Shown here: piece by piece, positions 1 to 12,100 of the stretch
Layout: each line of letters starts with the position of its first letter
Numbering within the stretch: the stretch's first letter is position 1
Source of the DNA: Ascaris suum
Lineage: Eukaryota; Nematoda; Chromadorea; Rhabditida; Ascarididae
Direction: 5' to 3'
DNA length: 64,000 bases
Assembly: GCA_013433145.1 (NCBI GenBank)
Contig: CM024189.1
Coordinates: forward strand, 7,928,001-7,992,000
The notes under the pieces: generated by a model
What the model was told of the DNA's origin: nothing
What the model saw: the letters and a program-made list of their open reading frames with translations, nothing else
Database searches by the model: none
Program-made: the position numbers and the translations under genes

Positions 1-254
1 ACAAAGATAGAGCATCAACGATCTGTGCAACATCGGCAATGAAAGTACGTAAAATTTCACTACATTACGAAACAGTCGGAACATTATCTACCAATGATTC
101 TTATCCTCGTTGTCGGTGACTTCGTCGGATCATCTCTTCACACAAGCTTATCAACAAACGCAATAATGCCCCTCTCCCCGTTAGTTCCAAGCTAGAACAT
201 TTAATAATAAACATATTCAATGCATTCGACAAATGAAAACAATGGAAAAAAGAC

Positions 255-3200
255 CTTTTCCGCCTGATGAAGAACGTGAATATGCGTTCTTGTGAGCGCC
301 AAATAGCAATTCACAGTTTTCTGACCGACTCCGTCTGGCACCACCTCGACTCCCTCGAAATGGCTCAGGATATCATCTTGTGCCAGAATCTCACTCAACT
401 TCTGCAAGTTCATCACTTACCTCGAACAAGTCCCCTATTACAACATGAAGAAAGATCCATCTCTTGTTCAACTGGCTTAGAAATGCTCTTTTTTCTCTAT
501 CTAAGACTTCAATTCAAAAAAAAAAAAGAAAAAAAAACGAGGCTCCGAAAAAATTTCTTCGAAAATTATGTCTATGACGTCCTGAGAGGGAAAGTCGTCT
601 CTGAGCCACTGAAGATTGGAGATATAAGCATAGGGAAATAAATTGTTTATGTGCAAAGATTACGCAACATAGGTGGGATAACCAAGAACGGCAGACGAAA
701 CATGATGCAGTGCTGCCATTTTCGAATCACCGGGTACACCATGGAGGATATTGCTGAAGGAAATAAAAGATCGAAATCAACGCAAAATGAAACAATAAAA
801 GAGCTGCGAAAAGTCGACTGCAATGAAAACAAACGAAATATAAACCAACTCTAGGTCTTGCTGTGCTCGGCGACGGTGTAAATGGATTTACGATATTTTC
901 GGCGTCCGTTTCCGAGTCACTAAGCGTGAAAACGGATCTCTCGTTACGATATCGTTTCCCATGACGCTCACTAGTTGCCACATGCGCATCAGCTGCTCGT
1001 GTGCTTTGCGTCAAATTTAATACCCTCTCCGTGAGTGCAGGTGCGCCCGCTTTTACCGCCCCAAGAAGACTGCTCATACCACTTATCCACTAAAATCTAA
1101 CAATTCACTCATATTATTCAAGGCAATAAATTTACAGCTGCATGCTAAGACTTGCTGTAAGGGTTACAACAAGATACTCCTTCGCAAAGTTCCAGATAAA
1201 TTTCTCTGCGAATGTCCAAGTTGCCAATTTGTTTCAAATATCTAAGGCTTGAAATTCTATGAGGCATTTCCCTTAATTTAGACGTAGAAGCTTGCCACAC
1301 TTTAACAAACTGCAAAAAAAACTACACTTAATTTTTTTTTTTTTTTTTTGTAATCTGTAAGAAATTATAATTTTCTGTAAGAAATTTTTGCAATTTGCAA
1401 TTTTTTTGGCGTCTCTTTTTTCTTATTTGTAAGAAACTCCTCCCTTCTAAATTTTATCCGACTATCTGTCACTGAACTTATGGCGCACATGAACGACTAA
1501 ATATTCTTCACGAGACAAAACGCGCGTAAATTCTTGTCTCTTCTTGACAGGCACATTTTTGCCAGCAAATATTTCCTTCTTCTTGAAAGCATGCTCAGAT
1601 ACACAACTGGATTATACAAACATGAAGACCCCTCATTGTAATAAAGTAACAATAGAGTAACCTCAGCAATGCAACATCCAAAAGAGTACATAATAAGCAG
1701 TGTTGTTTAATTAGTCATGCAAATACTACACACTTAAGGGAGCGTTATGCAATACCTGTTTGTACGCAAGCGATACGTGTTATATGAACGCTCGCACAAT
1801 TCTGAATCCACCTTTGTGCTCCCTCGGGAATGCCCTTTGCTTGGGGCTGTATCCAGCGCTCTATTTTAACCAGACGAATGAATACTACTCCATTCGTATG
1901 CGTAAGCCGTATTTCAACTTTAACGAAAAAACATAGGTTTCCAGTTTTGATTGACCAAAATGGAATGAATCGCCAGCTATTTGATACCCAAACTTCCGCA
2001 TACAACTTCTTGTAATATTTTTTGTTCTTTAGAAAAGAAATTGCCTTGCTATGGTTTAGCCTCAACAGCAGCCTCAAAATATAAAGAATCAGTGCCGGAT
2101 TAAACTGCGAACGAAAACACACGGAAGTCTTCCTGTGTCCAGAAGCCCGAACTTCGGTGTCCACGCGATCAGTTCTGCACTCTTTGCATCTCTGTGCATT
2201 GTGTCCTTCCAGGCGCTCCAGGTTGGAAGCCAATAATTGATGCAACGCTGCAATTTCAACTCATCTAAACCAGCCATATAAACACATACAAAAATGCACA
2301 TACATATGGTGGCAGCAATACAAACGGCAGCACTAAGGTTATACCACTCTGATCAACTGAAGCGAAAAAAAAGCAATAGTTATACTGTGAAGCGGGTGGC
2401 TGAATTTGAAATGTTGACGAGAGGAAAGCTGTGGGTCGCTAAACGGGAAAAGAAGCTTATCTCGAACGATAACATAAGGACAATGAGCTTGAATTCTATT
2501 GTTGCATTGCTTTATTCATGTGTGACTTGATTATATGTGTTTACTTCTATGTGACTCTGAATGAAATGACTATGATTTCGGGGAAGAAAACCAATCCTGT
2601 AATAAAGTGGTAGATTGCCAGTGGAAGGATTACGGTTGATAGCAGTCGCAAATGTGGGAATTGGTGAGTGATCTTTTATAGTATATGACGATACGAAACG
2701 ATCAGGATGGTGTTTAGCACGACGAGTGTCAATCATAGGCATCTATATCAACATTTATTCATCAGCATCTGTGGAGATGTGCTAGATGCGGCAAAATGCC
2801 AATAGGCAATCGAAAGTTTGCAAATGAATCTGTCTAAAAACTTCTAAAACGTTGCAGAGACTACTGTTCAACAAAATTATCAAAAAAATTTGTTGGTATT
2901 GTGAGCGCATCGGAGAGAAGGATAGGATATTTCGATAGCGCAATGCGCCCAGCTCTAAAATTCTACGCCATGCAGACGTGCTGCAGTGCCATTGCCAATT
3001 ATTGCGCCGCAGAAAAATGACGATTCTAGTTTGCAGATTTTTCTTTCATGCGAATCATCATCTCACGAGTGATGAAAATGCTTCAACCAGTCTCCGCTAC
3101 TACCCTAACGCCTTTTCTAGTTAGGCGTCTCCACCTCATTAGTCTGAATTAATTTAGTAATCACAGTCATGCCAAAGCGAGCGAAAAAAGTTTAAAAGGC

Positions 3201-6200
3201 GATCAAACCCCAGTAGAGTAGATCACCGCTTTTTCAGTTACAGTTGGTGATAACAGGTCCAATCCCAACAAAGTGATACAGCGTCGGCAGTCTCATTCAT
3301 TCATATTTATTAACTTATGCACGAAATCAAGTCTTTTCTGCGCACCTCTACGAGTCATGTACTTCATTTAAAATATTTCGTCATGTTCTTGGGAAAGATG
3401 GAGAATAGCTGGCTAATCGAGCCCCTACCGCCTAAATTGTTGCGATGTCACACCTCCCACTGCTTTTTTCACTTGCTCACAAAAAAGCATCTCCCGCAGT
3501 GGACGATGACCTCGCTATACCGAATTCAGAACTTTCTGGATTAACCACATCCAGCAGCCGCTGCCTTGCCACATTTAGCGTGTACCTTCATACGTCTCCA
3601 TGAAGGGCTCTAAGAAGTGAACCGCCCTCCCAATCCCCGTTTGCATTCTGGAAGTCCAAATTTCAGCGCATAAAAAGAACTAACCATCTAAGCCATCACA
3701 ACTTGCGCACTATTTTCACATTCTCTAATGGATTGTGCTCTTGTTCAAGCATTCACCGATGAAAAGGACACAGTATAAACCGATGTCGAGAGGAGGAAAT
3801 GTACGTTATAGCCGCCTAAACCCTCCAACGTGGTATGCAACAATTCAACATAATTTTGCCTCGTTTCAAGAAGAATGCTACTGAAGACCGAATCACGTTC
3901 AGTAATGCATCACGTCAACCAGAAAAAAAATGAATCAGCTTTTGCAGAACAGTTATCCGCTGATTATTTACGCCGATGAAAAATTGCTCGCTTCAGCAAA
4001 ATCAGTCAACGAAAAAAAAATGCTTCAGACTTCGTTGTTGAGAACAAATACGAATGCATCGAGTTGTGAGACTGACATAACCTGAAAATGGATAATGCTG
4101 AAAGAGACCTTTGTAACCTCCCTGCACTAGAGCGACATGTTTCCGCCCTTGTTGTAGGAAATTCGCGATCACCATATTCAAATAAAGGTCACATTCTTCA
4201 CGGCCTGCACCAAGAAAGAGAAGATGATGGTTGTGACGTGAGGCATCTCTGTACGCATCCAGACCCGACAGTGCCATCTTGTATTGCTCCGGTGCCTCCA
4301 CAAACTGAAATTGAAGAAGACATCATGAGCGTATTCAACTAAGCTACTACCACTGCGCTTTATCATAACGATTACATGTATTCATCTCTATACAAATGTT
4401 CTCACAAGAACATCTGTTTAGCATAGGTTTAAAGATTAGCACAGATTTAAACTGTCTGGTCTAAGGATTAAGATTCAGCATTCAGGTTCAAATGCCGATA
4501 GGATTCAGACGCAACTACCGATACGTTTGAAACGATGATCACCTTTGTCCGGCATAAGTGCGGGCCGTGCTAAGCACAACGCCATACGGAAATCTGCGAG
4601 TTTTGATCGACGATCCGAATGAGGTTATACATCCGCTCATTGATGTTATAGTTTCATAATCTTCTATTGCAACGAAAACAATTTTTCGGCTCTCGCTAAT
4701 ATAAAAAAAAAATCGTCGACTCTGCACTGAGATTCAGCTATGGCTGATTGCGGTTAAGACATGAAAAAATCCAACCGATGATTTCGACCGGCCACTACTC
4801 GAAGAAAATTCGCCACTTACTGATTATATTTCGGAATTATACAAGAGTCACTCTTTTTCTTCCGGCAAAATCATATTTTGTAGATAAAATCGAAGTCGAA
4901 AATAAATTACCAAACTGGAATCCAAATTGTACGATCCTTCCAAATGGCCAGCCGCATAGTCGTCATGAGGTCGGGCGTCAATGATGAAAAAGTTGAAGCC
5001 AGGTTCCTGAAATTAACTAAAACTATTAAGCCTAGAAAGAAATATGGACTTCATTGTACGCTATAGTTTTAAGAGACCAAAAAGGTGATAAACGTCTCCC
5101 CATAAAATTCACCCATCCGTCCATAATTATACTTCAAAATTTAATTAGGCCAACTTCTTAAATAATGAAATCCGCGCAATTTCGATTTAAAATACTCCGA
5201 AAATAATAACCAAAGAATTGGAGTTCTCATCAGTCGTCAATCGAATCAGATCGCGTGGATCGACCGGAAGTGCCAGAAGGGTTGCCACATCCATTTTCTC
5301 AAAACTGGCAAGCCGAGACCCGAACAACCCGCGTTGGAAATCCTGAAAACAACTCACAATTGGGACAATGCTTAAAGCTAAGTTCAGTTTCCATCAATAA
5401 CTGCAGAAGCTTTATGTGGCATAAAACGAATAATAAATTACATAAAATAGTGAATCCTCGTTGCTTCAACGATCAATTACCTAATAACTATAATTACCTA
5501 TAATTTACCTAATAACAAACGTATAATGATAAAGTGATCTCATTAATCGAACACAAATCAGACACTATAGAAAAAGTTGCTCAGAAATTTCATTAATAGT
5601 CGGCAATCTTCACTGTGGCTAATATCAGCAAATATAAACAATTTGTCTTCTCTCGTTCAATAGAAATCACTCCATTGAATAAACCATCATCCTCCATCCT
5701 TTCCCATTAAGAGAACAATACTATCGCGCTTCTACGAGCAAAATTTACTTTTAAAATAAAATAGTCTCAGTTATGAGGCCACAGAATTTCCCGTTGTTTC
5801 GCTTTTCCGGATAGACTTCTGATGAATCAAATTATATGTGCACAGTCCTCTTTCAAGATTAAGACTCCCTTTTCTATGATCAAGACATTCAAAGCTTTCA
5901 AGATATAGTCCTAACTCTCAACCTTCTGAAGAAAAAAAAAATTGCCATCAATTAATGCAGCATCAAAATATGAATATTTTCATCCCCATTTTATAGGCGC
6001 TTCTTGAAGAAATTTCAATTATAAAAGAATATTCATATTTTTGTGCTCTCAAGTCCAAAATAAATCAAATCAACTCATCATCGAACCAAACTGAGAGGAA
6101 AAATTTCACACGCAGAAATTGCACGAATTTTTATAGTTAACCTGAGCCTCGAAAACTTAGCATTCTTTACCTTTTCCCTCCACTAACTAAGACGACATAA

Positions 6201-9184
6201 ATATAAGAGTACTACAGCTGGCAAACGGCTAACCTGTTTGATAGAAGGAGGCGTATCCGAGAGGAAATGTACCGAAACCTCCAGTAAATCGTCGACGTCA
6301 TTCTCAGAAAGGGCGCGCATTGATGAAAGAACCAAATTGACCATTTGGCTGTAAACGTGCTCATCATATTCAACGAAAGATGAATAACACACGAAAGGAA
6401 TGAAAAAACACTCAGTTTGAACGATCCCACAAAAAATAAAAGAAGTTTTTCAATGAAGGAAGGGAAATAGGAAGCACAGAGCAGGGAAATGGATAGAGAA
6501 ATAAGATTCCATTGCTTCTGAGTATTTCCCATTTATAGAGAATGAAAGCATAACTGTCGTCACGTCAACTGTTTAACCAGCAGAGGATTATTTTCTATAA
6601 CTGAAAAAAGGAAAATGAGGAGCAGGATAAGCTTGAAATTAACATGGAAACCACCACTGAACAAGTAAAAACTCCCACAAAATTAGTGAAACAAATCTGA
6701 AAACGAATTCTAGGACTCTTCTAAACAACGAAAAAAGAAACGGATAAACAGGAAAATATTTTAGAAAGATAAACGCATGATACGACAAACAAGTTAGTAA
6801 TGTTCAGCTGCATTTCAATAAGTTTTTCTGACTGCCTCTTCTTTCACGATCTAACAGCAAACAATACAACAGCCTCTTTTGTTCGTTTCGTCTACATTTA
6901 GGGCTTTTATATACTTGAGTATTTCTTAAAGAGATTTAAATAACGCTACGATCAAATAAAGCTGCATCAAGCAAAAATCCATGAAAAATATGCGAAAAAT
7001 TGAATGCAATTTATAAGCTTACTCATTGTTGTTCATTTTCATAAGTTTTTCCGAGCAATTCACCATAAAAACCAAGACTATCGTGAAGAGTAGAAAAGGA
7101 TCTCCCTAAAATAGAAACAATTATCACAAAAAGATCGTGAAAAAAATAATCAAGAAAAGCTAAGAGCAGCAAAAGAATCACCTTATTGAAAATATAGTGT
7201 CAAATATATTCAAGCTAAAATTTAACGAGTTGAATTGGTGCATAATCAATGAGAAGAAAAACACTCTTTCAGCCTATATTCGTAACATTATAAAATTAAT
7301 GCTCACTAGATGAATCGAAGATTTTCCACAATAGAATTGCATAATTCCAATTTTTTAAGCAATTTAGACGCGTGTATTAGCTCGTCTCGTTTAAAAATTA
7401 AAGAATGAGAGAATGTGGAAGTGAATTTTCGAAAATTCGCCAAAATGTGACGATATGTTCACTATTTATTCAAAAAAAATTATCGTTACAGTGATTTATC
7501 TTCTTATGATTGAAGAACTTAAGAAATTAAATTTATTTTTAATGCTTTAAAAAAAAATCTATCAACCACATCTTACTCAAATAGAATTTATTGATTTCAC
7601 TAAGTGCATAAATCACCCGAAAGAAAACATTCCAACATAAAATGAAATAGGGAATTACCTTCTCGAAATATTTATCCCAAATAGCGTAAAGACTCTTCTT
7701 TTCGATGATCCCAGAGAAAAGTGATGCAAAACAAGGATGAGCAAAATCGTAGCAATTGAGTTTATGAGAGGTGAGATGAGTACTTAACGCCGGATCATGA
7801 TATTGTAATATAAGATTCATCAGATGATAGCAGAGCGCGCCCTTTGTCGTCGATCTATGATAGAAACCGCTGACATTCTTATAAAGCTTCAGTTATTAAT
7901 GACCATTAGAAACTGCACTGTTTTAACCCTGCACCTCACCACACAGCTTTTAATGAGCTATAGCAGCGGATGCACTTGAGTTAAAATGCTTCAATGCTTT
8001 GTAAGTTTTTCACAGGTGAGGTGGAGGTTAATTCACAAGCATAGCTTGACTTGAGGTTTTGAATTTTTCTGAGTTACAAGTGACCGTTTTCAATTGATAT
8101 TCCTATAAACTTGTCACTTGCTCATCATTTGAAAAAAAAAATAAAAAATAGCCGAGCCAAAAAAAATCGATAACTAACGTTCTGCCATCAATGAATAACA
8201 GCCAAGTTGCTCCACCCAAAGAGTCAAAAAAAAAAAAAACATTAAGCGCGTAAATACTCTCTCAACAGATGAACATATTATTACATAATCATCCAACGCT
8301 AACTACAGCAGCGTACAAAAAAGCGCCTCCATCAGCGGGATTTCCAGTCCTCCAATTAATTCCGGTAGAACATTTGAAAGTACCAGTGATCCATTTCAGT
8401 GCGCCATATGGTCGCCAAGCCCTTTGACGAATATTAACAAAAAAAAAAGCAAAGTGCCCATTATCTCATTCACACTAATATAATAATACTTAATTAAGAC
8501 CTGCGAATAATCTTATATCCACAACGACGCAATAAGAAGGTGTTTCCTGTCACCTATGCAATTTTCATAAAATCTCTCAACAAATATACCAACAACATAT
8601 ATGGATTAAATGCTTTAAGAATTAATAAAAACAATAAATATTTTAGCGTATGATGTTTTGCTTCATTTTTGATACTCACGGTAAAAACCCTCATAAATCG
8701 ATCATTCGCGAACTAACCAAAAGTGTATCACCTCAAAAAACATATCTCAAGCATCAAAATATGCTCAACTTTTGTACCGCTCAAATCAATATATAAATTT
8801 ATAATATTGCATTGCGGTGACAAAAAACTAGATTCTAATTAAAATCGAAAAAGTAAAAAGAGTTGCACCAAAAAAAGAAAAAAATTTCTAGGGATACCTC
8901 GGCAAATATTTGGTAGTGATAGCATAGAACGCGTTGTAGACGAAATCAAGCGAATTGAGAAACGGAATCAACATCTCTAGAATACCCATCCATTCCACTT
9001 CAAAACGGCACTCTTCACGTTCACAGAAGAAACCGATCACCTTCTTCAACTGTTGCGCTTCATTCGCCGGAATATGGAGATGTTCTGCCAATTTAAGACA
9101 TTCTTTGTGAATCTCATCGGCGTATTTACCTTTGTAAATGAACTCATGTGGTATACCCGGTTTGTTTTGCGTTCCCAAATAGTT
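255..9184 (-). CDS. TBC1D23: TBC1D23-like TBC/rhodanese protein, partial (5' and 3' ends missing)
   Basis: Exons read 5' to 3' on the minus strand: 9184-8898, 7854-7659, 7105-7023, 6348-6234, 5342-5211, 5006-4911, 4304-4082, 1089-850 and 401-255. Phases fit from 9184 to 4082. The exon ending at 4082 stops in phase 1 while the one starting at 1089 reads in phase 0, so a small exon between them is missing from this model. The first three exons carry the TBC-like helices (IHKECL, FYAITTKYLPR, AIWDKYF). Exons 5006-4082 carry a rhodanese-like fold (FFIIDARP, AGHLEGSYNLDS, LLFLGAGREE, VQGGYKGL) with no catalytic Cys in the expected loop. Exons 1089-850 and 401-255 match the linker (HGKRYRNERSVFTL) and the start of the C-terminal PH-like domain. 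Family knowledge: TBC1D23 is an inactive TBC protein that links WASH/FAM21-coated endosomal vesicles to golgin-97/245 at the trans-Golgi. No TBC arginine/glutamine finger was seen here, but the N-terminal exon or exons were not found. The C-terminal end lies outside the window or in 1-254, where I could not identify it. Confidence 0.88.
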
Positions 9185-12100
9185 CTGCAAAATTCAACCA
9201 TCAAATGTGGAAAATTTTTGACAGATTTGCTTGTCTAATCATAAACTCTCAAAATCCACTTTATAATGGATGACAGTTCATAATAAAGGCAGAAAAATAC
9301 ACTCTTTTAGCCTATATTTCACCAGAATGCTCAATATTCGCTTAGCAACAACTGCTTATGGCGAGATCGTTATGACGCGGATCGGCCACTCATATATTCG
9401 ACCAAAAATCTGCCTATTTTACTATATGCTAAAAATTCGGGCTAATACGAATCAGAAAAGCACCGCTCATTTAAGCTCTTCGTGTCTTCATCCGCTAGAC
9501 AGCCTCAAGCAAATGCTAGCTACAAGCTTAGTAGGCCGCATTCTTAAATCAGCCATTCTGGTTAATTCCTAAAATACAGTGCTACCAAAGTCGGAAGTAG
9601 TGAACGAAACCATCAAAATATAGTAAACAGATAGAAAAATATAAATGTACGACCCTCTATACAAACTCCAGAAATTTTTAAGAGGATTACCTTCGAAATT
9701 TAACAAATGTGCCGAACAAATGCGAACCACAGCTAAAGTGTCTGGATGATAGCTCTGCATAGTCAGCAAAGCTTCAGGATTTCAGTGATTGCAATTTCTC
9801 TACACCACCCACTTTTAGCAGAAGACTCTCAAAATACATAACGCAACTATTGTTTTCTCGAAAGCTGTCATGCTCTCATCCCCTCATCCACTCTCATTCA
9901 GCAAGCCAAAAAACAAAGAATATGTTGGCCACTCCAAAATGAATAAGTGATATCGTAAAAGGATACCCCAATCAAAAATTTCAAGAGTAGAAATTATCAT
10001 TCTACTATAGCATCATTCTTTTCTATCACTAAGAATACGGAAAACTGAAGGCGCCTTCTTCTCCCTAAAATTTTACAAGCCCTTTTTTCGAACATGAGTC
10101 CTCAATCATCTTCAATTGTAAACAACTTTTAAAATTCGAAGAGACGATGAAGAAATGGAAAATAAAGCGTACGGACGATCGCGGTTTACAACGTCTATTT
10201 GATGCTCGTCATTTCTGTGGCTTTTGGAAGACTCATACAACTGCATAGAACTATTATGAACTCGAGCCTTTAGGACAAGGGAGGGTTTGACAAGGTGAGG
10301 CGCAAGAGAGAAAAATTACAACGTTGAGTAATGTTTTCAGTGCTTTTAAAAATGAATTCGTGCAAGTCTATCTTGACTAATAAATTAAGGCTTCTACACC
10401 AACAACAAGAAAAACTACAGAAAGCACTATATAATTTCAAAATATTTCCCTCTAACCACGAAGATAACAACCGTTGAGTTTCTTTTTAATATGCCAATGG
10501 TAACTAAAACTACTTAAGTGGGTGCAAATTTCTTGTAATGAAAAACCTCTTGCACAGGAACAATTTTTCATATCGTTATCTCCTATTCCTATTTTTCATG
10601 TGTTCCCTGACAAAAAAAAAGACCGCCTCGTAAGGGCTAGCAAAACCATCCCCTACCCTCTTACTCAGACTCCTCTCCCCCCCCCCTGCCCCTCTTTCAG
10701 AAATCAAGAGCACGTGAGCGACTGAGAGAATCGTATTTCGGTTACAACAATACGAATTAACAATTTTCCTTCGAAACGAATTTCTGAGCAGATTTAATGC
10801 TGAGATGCGGTGGTGCAACTTTACAATAAGCGTTTTCCATGACTAACCGGCCATGTACGGCGAAAACGCTCCAATACAGAACGTTTTAGCTGGGATGAAG
10901 TCTTGGAGTCATCCAATACCATTCGCTCCATTGCATTTTCGATGTCAGATATACCTTCTGAGTGTTGTTCTGGACTGCGAACCACCTCGGGAAGTGATGA
11001 GCTCGATTCCGTTATCCTTAACAATCACCTTTACTTTGTTACTAAGAAAAATATCTGGGAAAATTAAATGCTAGTAATAATCTCGATAAGACTTCACTCG
11101 TAAACGAGGATGGAGGATATAGCGATCCCTCCGATGAAAGGTGATGACGTCTAGTTTAGTAGGCGATGATAAAACAATCCGATGCTAAAAATGCAATAGA
11201 GATGAACCCAAAGTCTATAATCAATACTAAGAAAGTGAGTGCAAAAATCGTGATATGTGCTTGAATAGGACTTGCTGATATTATTCACGAAAGTGAAAAA
11301 TTTACTGCTAATAGTAAAAAGGATTATTTGCATATTGTTAGATTTCGACGTAGAATTTCTTTCATGAGTATGGAAGATGGGAGGGAAAAAGAGAAAGAGA
11401 AAAAGAAGAAAGATAGAGATAGCGGAGGGGATACAATCATAGAACGACGGAATTACGATGGAATCCTTTTCCTTGATTGATAAACAGCAATAGGTGCTGA
11501 GTGAACACCACTTACACCCTTACAAATCAATCGCTTTTATCAATTCTCAACTCAAAAATATCCCACATGCTAACCGTCATGTTGGTATTTTCTAAATACG
11601 ATTAAATTATTATCTTTCATCACTTATACTTGTGGATTTTCTTGGAATATAGATTACCAAATGGATCATTTATTGTTTCGGCAAGCTGATGCCAATTTCA
11701 CTTAAAAAAAAAGAGATAGTCACTTTTACAGCCGTTTGCAAGAGATCTTTACGGCTCACTATTATTACATCATATATTTTCTATGCGTAAATAGGATAGC
11801 CCAATAAAAGAGTGTTGAATTTATATGTAAGTTATTTCATTTTTAATTGCTAAACGAAATAGATACAAATTGGGGAATTCGAAAGGTTCGGCTGCAATTA
11901 GATAACGAACACATATCGAGGAAGATTGCATAATTTCAGAAATTAGAGAAGAAATACTCATCACACCTTTGAAAAAAAAAAAATGAAAATCCTCGTTTCG
12001 TCAATAAAACCTAATCATTTGCGAATAATTAAACTATCTCCTAGATAAGTAAATATAGTAAATAAGTAAAGCTATCCTAAACAACTTTACTATTCAAGTT

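Noticed and set aside
1..254. Last exon of the TBC1D23-like gene
   Set aside because: I tried all minus-strand frames. A short piece (IADVAQIVDAL) near 10-45 recalls the family's end, but no acceptor and frame fit well enough to call it.
267..641. 124-codon plus-strand ORF
   Set aside because: It overlaps the TBC1D23-like exon at 255-401 on the opposite strand, which has family similarity and splice sites. The ORF runs through an A-rich stretch.
4440..4510. tRNA-like T-loop (ggttcaaatgcc)
   Set aside because: There is no matching A box or acceptor stem at the right distance.
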